Source: Lachnospiraceae bacterium (lineage in GTDB: Bacteria > Bacillota > Clostridia > Lachnospirales > Lachnospiraceae). Taken from it: a DNA stretch of 64,000 nucleotides. The stretch spans positions 30,111 to 94,110 of the forward strand of contig JAILHF010000001.1 of the NCBI GenBank assembly GCA_024696005.1, read 5' to 3'. The position numbers were made by a program, and so were the translations under genes. Shown here piece by piece: positions 8,668 to 17,027 of the stretch. The first letter of the stretch is position 1; each line of letters starts with the position of its first letter. The notes below the pieces were generated by a model that worked only from the letters and a program-made list of their open reading frames with translations, was not told where the DNA came from and searched no databases.

Positions 8668-9644
8668 AACTGCGGGTAAGCGTTGTGATCCCCAATTACA
8701 ACGGGGAGAAATATCTGAAGGATTGCCTGGACAGCCTCATGGCGCAGAATGTTCATTCCTTCGAGATCATCGTTGTGGATGATGCGTCCACTGACGGGGC
8801 GCTTGCGCAGGCAAGGAAGCTTTATCCCGAAAACGGGGAGGCTCCCCGCATCCGTTATGTGACACACAGCGAAAACATCGGTTTTGCCGGCACGGTCAAC
8901 GAAGGGATCGCGCTCGCGAGAGCGCCCTACGTCATTCTTTTGAACAATGATACCCGCGTGGAAGCGGATTTTGTGGAAACGCTCTGGAAGGAGATCCGCA
9001 GGAGGGATGATGTCTTTTCCGTTTCGGCCTCGATGCGGAACATGCAGGAACCCGGACTCATGGATGATGCCGGCGACCTCTTCTGCGCGCTGGGCTGGGC
9101 GTTTTCCGACGCCAGGGACCGGAAGGCCTCTCTTTACGACAAGCGCAGGGAAGTCTTCAGTGCCTGCGGCGGGGCGGCGATCTACCGGAAGGACCTGCTT
9201 GAAAAACTGGGCGGCTTTGACGAAAAGCATTTTGCCTATCTGGAGGATGTGGACCTGGGGTACCGCGCAAAGTGGGCGGGATACCGGAATCTCTATGCGC
9301 CGGATGCCGTGGTCCTGCATGCGGGAAGCGCCAGCAGCGGCTCCCGCTACAATCCGTTCAAGCTGCGCCTGACCGTGCGCAACCAGCTGTATCTGCTGTA
9401 CAAGAACATGCCCCTGTGGCAGTGGATCGTGAACTTCCCGCTCCTTCTGGCCGGCTGGCTGGTCAAATTCGCGTATTTCGCCCTCAAGGGGATGGGAATG
9501 GGATATATCAAAGCTTTTGCGGAGGGGATATCCCTTTGTGCACAGGGAAAGGATCGCCGCGTTGATTTTTCGGCTATTCCCTTCCGCCGGCAGCTCGCCA
9601 TGGAGCTTGGGCTGCTGATCAACACACTGCGCCGTTTTTCCTGA
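8664..9644 (+). CDS. Family 2 glycosyltransferase (rhamnosyltransferase-like)
   Basis: 326 residues. The GT2 domain begins at once (RVSVVIPNYNGEKYLKDCLDSL), with DDASTDG near residue 38, LLNNDTRVEADF near 93 as the metal motif, and FAYLEDVDLGYRAKWAGYR near 192. These are hallmarks of the WbbL/rhamnosyltransferase-like branch. A hydrophobic stretch near 255-275 (WIVNFPLLLAGWLVKFAYF) suggests membrane association. It is coupled to the preceding gene through the ATGA overlap. Rhamnose transfer is inferred from the subfamily and the rmlD gene in the same locus; it is not proven. Confidence 0.88.
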   Translation: MKLRVSVVIPNYNGEKYLKDCLDSLMAQNVHSFEIIVVDDASTDGALAQARKLYPENGEAPRIRYVTHSENIGFAGTVNEGIALARAPYVILLNNDTRVEADFVETLWKEIRRRDDVFSVSASMRNMQEPGLMDDAGDLFCALGWAFSDARDRKASLYDKRREVFSACGGAAIYRKDLLEKLGGFDEKHFAYLEDVDLGYRAKWAGYRNLYAPDAVVLHAGSASSGSRYNPFKLRLTVRNQLYLLYKNMPLWQWIVNFPLLLAGWLVKFAYFALKGMGMGYIKAFAEGISLCAQGKDRRVDFSAIPFRRQLAMELGLLINTLRRFS

Positions 9645-9651
9645 GCGGGAT

Positions 9652-9680
9652 TTGTGTTTTGACGGGCTTTGTGATAGAAT
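9652..9680 (+). promoter_or_regulatory. Candidate promoter of the phosphoglycosyltransferase gene
   Basis: -35 TTGTGT (9652-9657), 17-bp spacer, -10 TAGAAT (9675-9680). An overlapping TTGACG (9659-9664) could pair with a weaker -10 around 9683-9690. The 69-base gap here is the only sizeable break between genes in the glycan operon, which supports an internal promoter. Confidence 0.5.
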
Positions 9681-9713
9681 GGTTTACATAATTGTAACAC
9701 CGCGAGGACGCTT

Positions 9714-11117
9714 ATGATCAGAGACAACCAGAAGGTGCTCAACCGTATCCACGTGCTGATGGACGCGCTGCTGGTAGCGGGAGCTTATATCCTGGCCTGG
9801 TATATCAGATTTGAAGTAATGGAACAAAACGCATCCGTGGGACGCCTTTCCATGGAAACGTATTTTTCGCTTCTCTACATCATCGTTCCGGGTTATCTGG
9901 GGATCTACTATCTCTGCAATCTGTATATTTCCAAGCGTTATTCCAGTGTGGAGCGCGAGATCTTCAACATCATCAAAGCCAATGTCCTGGGGCTCGGCCT
10001 CGTGATCGTCGCCATGTTCTTCAAGAAGATGATCAACTTCTCCCGAGGCATGATGGGCATCTTCTTTGTGATGGCCACCGTGGGAACGATCATGGAGCGG
10101 CAGATCATCCGTAAGATACTCCGCACCTTCCGGAGAAAGGGCTACAACATCAAGTACGTCCTGCTCGTCGGTTATTCGCGTGCGGCCGAGACCTACATCG
10201 ACCGCATCCTGGAGAATCCGCAGTGGGGCTATGTGGTATGCGGCGTTCTGGATGACCGTGTGCCGGCCGGGACCCAGTACCGGGGTGTGAAAGTGCTGGG
10301 CGAGATCGGCAACCTCGAGATCATCCTTCCGGAGAACAAGCTGGACGAGATCGGGATATCGCTCTCCCTGCAGGATTACGGTATGCTGGAGGAGCTGGTG
10401 CGCATGTGCGAAAAGGCCGGTGTGCATACCAAGTTCATTCCCGATTACAACAGCGTGATCTCGTCGCATCCCTATATCGAGGACCTGACGGGGCTTTCCG
10501 TGGTCAACATCCGCTATGTCCCGCTGACGAACACGCTGAACATGATGGTCAAGCGCATCGTGGATATCATCGGATCCATCGTGCTGATCATCCTTTTTTC
10601 GCCGGCCATGCTCCTTTCGGCGCTGCTGATCAAGCTCACGGACGGCGGAAAGGTGATCTTTTCCCAGGAACGTGTGGGGCTGCACAACCGCTGCTTCAAG
10701 ATGTATAAATTCCGGACCATGCGCGAGCAGGGATCTGAGGAGGAAAAGGAAGGCTGGACCAGGAAGGGGGATTCCCGGGTGACGGGGATCGGAAAGTTTT
10801 TGCGTAAGACCAGCCTGGACGAGATCCCCCAGCTCTTTAACGTGCTGGTCGGTCAGATGTCGCTGGTGGGGCCCCGGCCGGAACGCCCGCAGTTCGTGGA
10901 TAAATTCCGCGAGGAGATCCCGGGATACATGATCAAGCATCAGGTGCGTCCGGGAATGACCGGATGGGCGCAGATCAATGGTTTCCGCGGGGATACCTCG
11001 ATAAGGCGCAGGATCGAATGCGACCTGTATTACATCGAGAACTGGACGCTGTTCCTGGATTTCAAGATCCTGTTTTTGACCATATTCAAGGGGTTTGTCA
11101 ACAAGAATGCATACTGA
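9714..11117 (+). CDS. Undecaprenyl-phosphate sugar phosphotransferase (WcaJ/CpsE-like)
   Basis: 467-residue polyprenyl glycosylphosphotransferase that starts glycan synthesis by moving a sugar-1-phosphate onto undecaprenyl phosphate. The N-terminal half has about four transmembrane segments (residues 10-120) and a nucleotide-binding-like CoA_binding_3 domain (VLLVGYSRAAETYIDRIL near 150). A further helix near 285 leads into the catalytic bacterial sugar transferase domain with FSQERVGLHNRCFKMYKFRTM, RKTSLDEIPQLFNVL, GPRPERP and the terminal HQVRPGMTGWAQINGFRG block. Length and order match the WcaJ/CpsE class that usually transfers glucose- or galactose-1-phosphate. It may be the priming enzyme for the glycosyltransferases around it. 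Its end overlaps the next gene by 11 bases. Confidence 0.93.
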   Translation: MIRDNQKVLNRIHVLMDALLVAGAYILAWYIRFEVMEQNASVGRLSMETYFSLLYIIVPGYLGIYYLCNLYISKRYSSVEREIFNIIKANVLGLGLVIVAMFFKKMINFSRGMMGIFFVMATVGTIMERQIIRKILRTFRRKGYNIKYVLLVGYSRAAETYIDRILENPQWGYVVCGVLDDRVPAGTQYRGVKVLGEIGNLEIILPENKLDEIGISLSLQDYGMLEELVRMCEKAGVHTKFIPDYNSVISSHPYIEDLTGLSVVNIRYVPLTNTLNMMVKRIVDIIGSIVLIILFSPAMLLSALLIKLTDGGKVIFSQERVGLHNRCFKMYKFRTMREQGSEEEKEGWTRKGDSRVTGIGKFLRKTSLDEIPQLFNVLVGQMSLVGPRPERPQFVDKFREEIPGYMIKHQVRPGMTGWAQINGFRGDTSIRRRIECDLYYIENWTLFLDFKILFLTIFKGFVNKNAY

Positions 11118-12072
11118 ATCCGTCGATGTGATCATCCCGGTTTACCGGCCGGATGAGAAACTGAAAAAACTGATAAAGAGGCTGGAAGCACAGAGCCATC
11201 CCGTGCATGAGATCATTCTGATCAATACGGAAAAGAAGTATTTCGACGACTGCTTTCGCGGGGATGATCTGCTGACACGTTACGATAACATCCGGGTCCG
11301 TCATATCTGCAAGGAGCAGTTCGACCATGGCGCGACCAGAAGGCTCGGGGTCTCGCTTTCAAAGGCGGACTATTTTATCTGCATGACGGATGACGCGGTC
11401 CCCGCGGATCATTTCCTTGTGGAACGGCTTTTGGAACCCTTGCTGGAAGGGAAGGCGCAGGTGTCTTACGCAAGGCAGCTTGCGGGGAAGGACAGCGATG
11501 TGATCGAGCGCTGTTCCAGGCGTTTCAATTATCCGAAGGAGTCGCGGATCAAGACGAAGGCGGATCTTGAGACGATGGGGATCAAAGCTTTCTTCTGCTC
11601 CAATGTATGTGCTGCGTACGTGCGGAAGACTTATGATGAACAGGGCGGATTTGAAAAGCACATGATCTTTAACGAGGACATGGTCTTTGCGGGAAGGCTT
11701 CTGCATGCGGGCGGAAAGATCGCCTATGTTGCGCAGGCCCGGGTGCTGCACAGCCATCATTATACGGCAAGGCAGCAGTTTAAGAGGAATTTTGACCTGG
11801 GCGTTTCCCAGGCGCAGTTTCCCGAACTTTTTGAAGGCGTTTCCTCTTCTTCGGAGGGGATAAAGCTTTTGCGGGTGATCTCGGCTCATCTTCTGAAAAA
11901 GAAGGAAGCGGAAAAGATCCCTGCTGTTTTTTGGAACTGTGGCTGCAGGTATCTCGGATACCGCTTCGGAAAGGGATACCGGAAGCTGCCGCAGAAACTG
12001 ATCCGTCTCTTCACGATGAACGAAGGATACTGGGACAGGGATAAGAGGGAGGCCGCCTGCGGCGGCCGTTGA
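11107..12072 (+). CDS. Family 2 glycosyltransferase
   Basis: 321 residues. GT2 domain with VDVIIPVYRPDEKLKKLIKRL at the N-terminus, MTDDAVPADHFLVERLL near residue 95 as the acidic motif, and FNEDMVFAGRLLHAGGKIAY near 186. The pattern resembles rhamnosyltransferases with a C-terminal helical segment. ATG 11107 is preferred; it overlaps the preceding stop by 11 bases, and the in-frame TTG at 11095 is less likely. This is the last gene of the glycan cluster. A GC-rich hairpin (GGCCGCC...GGCGGCC) occupies the final codons, but it lacks a T-tract and there is no clear terminator before the ribozyme leader that follows. Confidence 0.88.
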   Translation: MHTESVDVIIPVYRPDEKLKKLIKRLEAQSHPVHEIILINTEKKYFDDCFRGDDLLTRYDNIRVRHICKEQFDHGATRRLGVSLSKADYFICMTDDAVPADHFLVERLLEPLLEGKAQVSYARQLAGKDSDVIERCSRRFNYPKESRIKTKADLETMGIKAFFCSNVCAAYVRKTYDEQGGFEKHMIFNEDMVFAGRLLHAGGKIAYVAQARVLHSHHYTARQQFKRNFDLGVSQAQFPELFEGVSSSSEGIKLLRVISAHLLKKKEAEKIPAVFWNCGCRYLGYRFGKGYRKLPQKLIRLFTMNEGYWDRDKREAACGGR

Positions 12073-12119
12073 CCGAAAAGTAAAACAGGGCTTTCGAGGC
12101 AGGAGGAAAAGGAAAGCGT

Positions 12120-12290
12120 TGTTAGCGCCGGGCCCGGAAGGGTGACGAGGTTGGCAGTGATCGAAAGATTCGGCGGATGCTGCCACGGCTGCCGCGGATG
12201 CGCGGAGGTCGTAAGAGGGAATGGAAAAAGCGGAAACAAGACCGTAACAGAGCTTCTCTCGCTATTGCTGAAGGCTCTTCCCGAATGCTG
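12120..12290 (+). ncRNA. glmS self-cleaving ribozyme upstream of nagB
   Basis: The core of the GlcN6P-dependent glmS ribozyme is visible in order. The cleavage-site block A|GCGCC has its predicted scissile bond between 12124 and 12125. A short hairpin CCC-GGAA-GGG follows, then the invariant TGACGAGG (12143-12150). The stem GGCAG (12153-12157)/CTGCC (12180-12184) encloses ATCGAA (12160-12165) and TTCGGCGGAT (12169-12178). Next is a P3-like hairpin ACGGC..CCGCG/CGCGG..GTCGT (12185-12212) followed by GTAAG. The enclosing stem is GGAGG/CCTCC in the Bacillus subtilis ribozyme as I recall it, so here it shows compensatory change with an unchanged loop. The 3' P4-type part is less clear. The next gene is nagB, starting at 12324, not glmS. 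No clear promoter was found just upstream. Confidence 0.9.
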
Positions 12291-12323
12291 AAAATTGGGA
12301 AGAACAACAGAGGAGGATGAACG

Positions 12324-13115
12324 ATGAGAGTAGTAATACAGGAAGATTATGACAGAATGTGCAAATGGGCAGCGTCCTATATCGCCGCAAAGATCAAAGG
12401 TCACAAGGAGGACCGCCCTTTTGTGCTTGGTCTGCCGACCGGCTCTTCCCCCATCGGGGTATATAAGGAACTGGTACGCATGAATCAGGCGGGTGAGCTG
12501 TCATTTTCCAATGTGGTCAGTTTCAACATGGATGAATATCTCGGACTTCCGCATGAGCATGACCAGTCCTACTGGTATTTCATGCATGACAATTTCTTTG
12601 ATCACCTGACGGACATGAAGCCCGAAAACATCAACATCTTAAATGGCATGACGGATGATCCCGAAGGGGAGTGCAGGCGTTATGAGGAAAAGATCGCCTC
12701 CTACGGCGGCATCGATCTCTTCATGGGAGGGATCGGCGTGGACGGACATATCGCGTTTAACGAACCGTTCACATCGCTGGCGTCCAGAACGGGTGTGCGT
12801 GATCTGACGACGGATACGCGCATCGTGAATTCCCGTTTCTTCGGAAACGATCCCGAAGCGGTTCCTTCCCAGGCTCTTTCCGTGGGCGTGGGCACCGTGA
12901 CGGATTCCAAAGAGGTACTGATCCTGATCAACGGGCACAACAAGGCCAGAGCCCTTGCGGCGACCGTGGAGGGCGGCGTGAGCCAGAAATGGACCTGCTC
13001 GGCCCTGCAGCTTCACAATGCGGCGATCATTGCCTGCGATGAGGCGGCCTGCGGGGAACTGACCGTGGATACCTATAAGTATTTTCTGGATATCGAGAGA
13101 GGAGAAAGACTGTAA
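12324..13115 (+). CDS. nagB: Glucosamine-6-phosphate deaminase NagB
   Basis: 263 residues, full family length. It interconverts glucosamine-6-phosphate with fructose-6-phosphate and ammonia. Seen: GLPTGSSPIGVYKEL (phosphate-binding loop, near residue 36), the general-base Asp in FNMDEYLGLP near 72, and the catalytic His/Glu region GVDGHIAFNEPF near 140. ATG 12324 follows AGAGGAGG. It is the first gene after a glmS ribozyme and overlaps by one base (TAATG) a GlmU-like acetyltransferase gene, followed directly by glmM. Those partners are biosynthetic, so the enzyme may run in the aminating direction here. That is an inference: the reaction is reversible, but the sequence does not show direction. 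No nagA or GlcNAc transporter is adjacent. Confidence 0.96.
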   Translation: MRVVIQEDYDRMCKWAASYIAAKIKGHKEDRPFVLGLPTGSSPIGVYKELVRMNQAGELSFSNVVSFNMDEYLGLPHEHDQSYWYFMHDNFFDHLTDMKPENINILNGMTDDPEGECRRYEEKIASYGGIDLFMGGIGVDGHIAFNEPFTSLASRTGVRDLTTDTRIVNSRFFGNDPEAVPSQALSVGVGTVTDSKEVLILINGHNKARALAATVEGGVSQKWTCSALQLHNAAIIACDEAACGELTVDTYKYFLDIERGERL

Positions 13116-13777
13116 TGTATACGATCAAAGATCTTTATGACCTGGAACATACGCTGGCAGCGGATTATCTTTCGCAGTTCACCTATCCCTGGGAGGCGCT
13201 GAAGGGGATCAAGGACATGATCCTTGCCCTTGGGCCCACGCTGGGAGAGGACTATGAGGAGAGAGAGCCGCAGGTGTGGGTCCACAAGACGGCGAAGGTG
13301 TTTCCCTCCGCTTATCTCGGGGCGCCATGCATCATAGGGCCGAACACCGAGGTGCGCCACTGCGCCTTCATCCGCTCCGCCGCTCTGGTAGGCGCGGACT
13401 GCGTGGTGGGAAATTCCGTGGAACTCAAGAACGTGATCCTTTTCGATCATGTGCAGACGCCGCATTACAACTACGTCGGTGACAGCATTCTCGGCTATTA
13501 TTCCCACATGGGTGCGGGCAGCATCACCTCGAACGTCAAATCCGACAAAAAGCTTGTCGTGGTCCATAACGGAACGGAACAGCTCGAGACCGGGATCAAG
13601 AAGTTCGGGGCCATGCTCGGCGATTATGTGGAAGTAGGCTGCAACAGCGTCTGCAATCCCGGAACGGTGATCGGACGCCACAGCAACATCTACCCCACAT
13701 CCTGCGTGCGCGGCGTGGTGCCGGAGAACAGCATCTTCAAGAACAGCGGAGAGATCATTCATAAGGAGGAAAGATAA
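13115..13777 (+). CDS. Left-handed beta-helix acetyltransferase, GlmU C-domain-like
   Basis: 220 residues with hexapeptide repeats of the left-handed beta-helix fold (VFPSAYLGAPCIIGPNTEV and similar, residues 60-200). The stretch VGNSVELKNVILFDHVQTPHYNYVGDSILG aligns by eye with the GlmU acetyltransferase motif (NFVEVK...ANHLSYLGDAxIG). This puts His117 at the place of the catalytic histidine, and GAGSITSN matches GAGTITCN. There is no N-terminal nucleotidyltransferase domain (no LAAGxGTRM). The likely reaction is acetyl-CoA-dependent N-acetylation of glucosamine-1-phosphate, with a separate uridylyltransferase needed elsewhere. The position between nagB (one-base overlap) and glmM (no gap) agrees with that role. 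Alternative: another sugar-phosphate acyltransferase. Confidence 0.82.
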   Translation: MYTIKDLYDLEHTLAADYLSQFTYPWEALKGIKDMILALGPTLGEDYEEREPQVWVHKTAKVFPSAYLGAPCIIGPNTEVRHCAFIRSAALVGADCVVGNSVELKNVILFDHVQTPHYNYVGDSILGYYSHMGAGSITSNVKSDKKLVVVHNGTEQLETGIKKFGAMLGDYVEVGCNSVCNPGTVIGRHSNIYPTSCVRGVVPENSIFKNSGEIIHKEER

Positions 13778-15124
13778 ATGGGAAAGTATTTCGGAACAGA
13801 CGGTTTCCGTGGAGAGGCGAATAAGAACCTGACCTATGAGCATGCCATCCAGATCGGGCGTTTTTTGGGATGGTATTACGGAACTTCACAGGGCAAGAAG
13901 GCCAAGGTCGTCATCGGAAAGGACACCCGCCGTTCATCCTATATGTTCGAGTATGCGCTCTGCACGGGCCTGATGGCCTCCGGCGCGGATGCTTATATCA
14001 TGCACGTCACCACCACCCCTTCGGTCGCATATATCACCAGGGTGGATGATTTTGACTGCGGCATCATGATCTCGGCTTCTCACAATCCCTATTATGACAA
14101 CGGGATCAAGCTCTTTAACGGCAAGGGCGAAAAAATGGATGAGGAGACGATCCTCAAGGTGGAAGACTATATCGACGGGAAGATCACGATCCCCGTTTCG
14201 GAACGTGACGCTATCGGGCGTACCGTGGACTATGTGGCCGGACGCAACCGCTACATCGGCTATCTGATCTCCATGAGCAAATACGGCTTTAAGGATGTCA
14301 AGGTGGGACTGGATGTGGCGAACGGAGCTGCCTGGTCCATCGCAAGGGGCGTGTTCGATGCCCTTGGCGCAAAGACCTATGTGATCAACGACAGCCCGGA
14401 CGGTTACAACATCAATACGGACTGCGGCTCCACCCACATCGAGCATCTGCAGAAGTATGTTGTGGAGAAGGGACTGGATATCGGCTTTGCTTATGACGGT
14501 GATGCGGACCGCTGCCTGGCGGTGGACGAGAAGGGCAACCTGATCACCGGTGACCACATCCTCTATATCTACGGCCTGTACATGAAGGAAAGAGGAAAAC
14601 TCCTGAACAACAAGGTGGTGACCACGGTCATGAGTAATTTCGGTCTTTACAAGGCTCTGGATAAAGTGGGGATCGAGTATGAAAAGACCAAAGTGGGCGA
14701 CAAATACGTATACGAGAACATGGTACAGACCGGCAACCGCATCGGCGGCGAGCAGTCCGGCCACATCATCTTTTCCAAGTACGAGACGACGGGAGACGGC
14801 ATCCTGACCAGCCTGAAGCTCATGGAAGTGATGCTGGCCAAGGAAAAGCCCATGAGCGAGCTGGCTGCGCCGGTGGTCTTCTATCCCCAGGTACTGAAGA
14901 ACGTGCGCGTAAAGAGCAAGCCCGATGCGCAGAACGATCCGGATGTGAAGGAGGCTGTGGACAAGGTCGCGGCAGAGCTGGGTGACAGCGGACGCATCCT
15001 GGTCCGCGAGAGCGGCACGGAGCCTGTGATCCGCGTGATGGTCGAGGCGGAAAGCGATGAGATCTGCGAGAAACATGTGGATGCCGTGATCGACGTGATC
15101 CGTGCAAAAGGACACATGGAATAG
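13778..15124 (+). CDS. glmM: Phosphoglucosamine mutase
   Basis: 448 residues. It converts glucosamine-6-phosphate to glucosamine-1-phosphate for peptidoglycan precursor synthesis. Four diagnostic blocks are present: KYFGTDGFRGEAN at the N-terminus, the phosphoserine loop ISASHNPYYDNGIK near residue 94, the metal loop AYDGDADRC near 237, and the sugar-binding GGEQSGHI near 322, plus RESGTEPVIRVM in the C-terminal phosphate-binding domain. GTDGFRG and the Ala-Ser-His order fit GlmM rather than phosphoglucomutase. It starts directly after the acetyltransferase stop (TAA then ATG) with AAGGAGG inside the upstream gene. In many Firmicutes glmM follows cdaA-cdaR; here it is separated from them and belongs to the ribozyme-controlled operon. 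Confidence 0.95.
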   Translation: MGKYFGTDGFRGEANKNLTYEHAIQIGRFLGWYYGTSQGKKAKVVIGKDTRRSSYMFEYALCTGLMASGADAYIMHVTTTPSVAYITRVDDFDCGIMISASHNPYYDNGIKLFNGKGEKMDEETILKVEDYIDGKITIPVSERDAIGRTVDYVAGRNRYIGYLISMSKYGFKDVKVGLDVANGAAWSIARGVFDALGAKTYVINDSPDGYNINTDCGSTHIEHLQKYVVEKGLDIGFAYDGDADRCLAVDEKGNLITGDHILYIYGLYMKERGKLLNNKVVTTVMSNFGLYKALDKVGIEYEKTKVGDKYVYENMVQTGNRIGGEQSGHIIFSKYETTGDGILTSLKLMEVMLAKEKPMSELAAPVVFYPQVLKNVRVKSKPDAQNDPDVKEAVDKVAAELGDSGRILVRESGTEPVIRVMVEAESDEICEKHVDAVIDVIRAKGHME

Positions 15125-15234
15125 ACACTTTTATCACAAAGAGTGCAAGGAAACGACATACTTTCTTCACAAATGAATCTTAGAATGGCCTTATCCGATA
15201 AAGGAAAAGCAGTGAAGAAAGGAAGTGTTGAGAT

Positions 15235-16914
15235 ATGTATGAAGAAAACGGAATGAACCCCGGCATGAATGGTACCGATCCCGTAATGAACGGAGCGGAT
15301 AACACGGAACATATTGCGGCAGAGCAGTATTCTGCTGGGACGGCGACGGAAAGCGGGATGAATACGGCAGCAGAACGGGGCTGCGCAGGAACGGCCGCGG
15401 AACAGAGCTATTACGGAACGCCCGCGGGAAACAGCTACGACGGGGCGTCAGCAGAACAGGGCTATACCGGATCAGCTGCCGACAGCAGCTATGGCACGAC
15501 AACGGGCGGCAGTTATTCTGCCGGGGTAACGGCAGCTTCCGGTTATGCTTATACAGGGGCAAATTCGGAGAACTCTTACGGTACGGGGACAACTTACGGC
15601 AGTGCTTCGACTTACAACGGCACTTACCAGCAAAGATATCCCGTTTACGAAGAGACCCCTTCCGAAAAGAAAAAAGAAAAGAAGCCCATGGGCGCATTCG
15701 GAAAGATCTGCGTGGGTGCTGCGATCGGCTTGTTTTTCGGGATCTTTGCCGGCGTAGGCTTCCTGGTGATGATCCAGGGCGGCAGGAGCTTCGGATTCCT
15801 CGGAACAACAAGCAGCAGTGAGCGGGAGACGGAGAGGCGTTACGCGGAAGAGAGACCTCAGATCCAGAGCACCGAAAAGACCGACAGCACCGTGAACACG
15901 GCTTCCACGGTAGCCACAACGGTCGTAACGGATGTGACGGGAGTTGTGGACGAGGTGATGCCCGCTGTCGTTTCGATCACGAATTCGAGCTACGTCCAGT
16001 ACTATTATTACACTGTACCGAGCGAATCCAGCGGATCCGGCATCATCATCGGATCCAACGATGACGAGCTGCTGATCGTGACGAATTACCATGTCGTTGC
16101 CGATACGGAAGGCCTGAGTGTATGTTTCGCGGACGGCAGTGAGGCGAAAGCGCTGGTCAAAGGGACGGATCGTGACAGAGACCTTGCGGTGATCGCTGTT
16201 CAGCTTGATGATATCAGTGACGCTACCCTGAAGGGAATCAAGATCGCCAAAATGGGTGATTCGGACACCCTGAAGGTCGGTGAGCCGGCCATCGCCATCG
16301 GCAATGCCCTGGGCATAGGCCAGTCGGTGACCACCGGTGTGATCAGTGCCCTGAACCGCGAGGTGACGGTGGATAACATCACCGGGACGTTCATCCAGAC
16401 GGATGCGGCCATCAACCACGGGAATTCCGGCGGAGCGCTCTTAAATATCAACGGCGAAGTGATCGGCATCAATTCCAGTAAGATCGGTGGTTCCGATGTA
16501 GAGGGCATGGGCTACGCCATCCCGATCTCGGCGGCCAAGCCCATCATCGAGGAGCTGATGCAGAAGACCACCCGCACCCTTGTTCCTGAGGATGAAAGAG
16601 GTTATCTCGGGATCACCGGAGCTACCGTGACGCAGCAGGAGATGATGCTCTACGGTTATCCGGAAGGTGTGTATGTCGCAAACGTGAATTCCGGATCGGC
16701 AGCGGATGAGGCCGGTCTGCAGAGAGGCGATTACATCACCAGTTTTGACGGGGAATCGCTGTCCGGCATGGAAGCGCTGCAGAGACTGCTGATGTACTAC
16801 CGCGAGGGCGATGAGATCGAGATCACGGTCCTTCGCCCGGTGGGCAATAACTATAAGGAGATAAAGCTTCAGGTTACGCTGGGAGACCGGAGCGTGCTTG
16901 GCAGAACGAATTAA
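15235..16914 (+). CDS. htrA: HtrA/DegP-type membrane serine protease with PDZ domain
   Basis: 559 residues. The first 140 are low-complexity and cytoplasmic (Met/Gly/Ala/Ser/Thr/Tyr-rich, AEQxYxGTA repeats). One transmembrane helix follows near 160-180 (ICVGAAIGLFFGIFAGVGFLVM), then the extracellular trypsin-like domain with His in TNYHVVAD (about 286), Asp in RDRDLAVIAV (about 315) and Ser in HGNSGGALLN (about 396). A C-terminal PDZ domain begins at YLGITGA. This is the HtrA layout of Gram-positive surface quality control. The long low-complexity N-terminus is unusual. It stands alone between glmM and a terminator. The start ATG 15235 is preceded by GAAAGGAAG at about 10 bases. Confidence 0.94.
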   Translation: MYEENGMNPGMNGTDPVMNGADNTEHIAAEQYSAGTATESGMNTAAERGCAGTAAEQSYYGTPAGNSYDGASAEQGYTGSAADSSYGTTTGGSYSAGVTAASGYAYTGANSENSYGTGTTYGSASTYNGTYQQRYPVYEETPSEKKKEKKPMGAFGKICVGAAIGLFFGIFAGVGFLVMIQGGRSFGFLGTTSSSERETERRYAEERPQIQSTEKTDSTVNTASTVATTVVTDVTGVVDEVMPAVVSITNSSYVQYYYYTVPSESSGSGIIIGSNDDELLIVTNYHVVADTEGLSVCFADGSEAKALVKGTDRDRDLAVIAVQLDDISDATLKGIKIAKMGDSDTLKVGEPAIAIGNALGIGQSVTTGVISALNREVTVDNITGTFIQTDAAINHGNSGGALLNINGEVIGINSSKIGGSDVEGMGYAIPISAAKPIIEELMQKTTRTLVPEDERGYLGITGATVTQQEMMLYGYPEGVYVANVNSGSAADEAGLQRGDYITSFDGESLSGMEALQRLLMYYREGDEIEITVLRPVGNNYKEIKLQVTLGDRSVLGRTN

Positions 16915-16961
16915 GGACTTGCAAAAAGAAAGACGTAACAAAACGGGACAAGAGGGGAAAG

Positions 16962-16991
16962 ACCTGTCTGCGGGATGCGGACAGGTTTTTT
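16962..16991 (+). terminator. Intrinsic terminator after htrA
   Basis: Stem ACCTGTC (16962-16968)/GACAGGT (16980-16986), with inner TGC/GCG pairing, followed by a run of T to 16991. Confidence 0.85.
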
Positions 16992-17002
16992 CCGTGACGG
17001 AA
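16990..17002. promoter_or_regulatory. Palindrome TTCCGTGACGGAA, copy 1
   Basis: Six-base arms around one central base. It lies 25 bases before the start of the zinc-finger ClpX-like gene, straight after a terminator. The identical 13-mer recurs at 23196-23208 before the second ClpX-like gene. Possible shared operator. Confidence 0.45.
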
Positions 17003-17027
17003 GGAGAAAAACGGAGGTTTGGACAGC

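Noticed and set aside
12049..12074. Promoter TTGACC just before the ribozyme
   Set aside because: The -35 resemblance has no acceptable -10 at 16-18 bases (TTTCGA), so no promoter was called. The ribozyme transcript may start further upstream.
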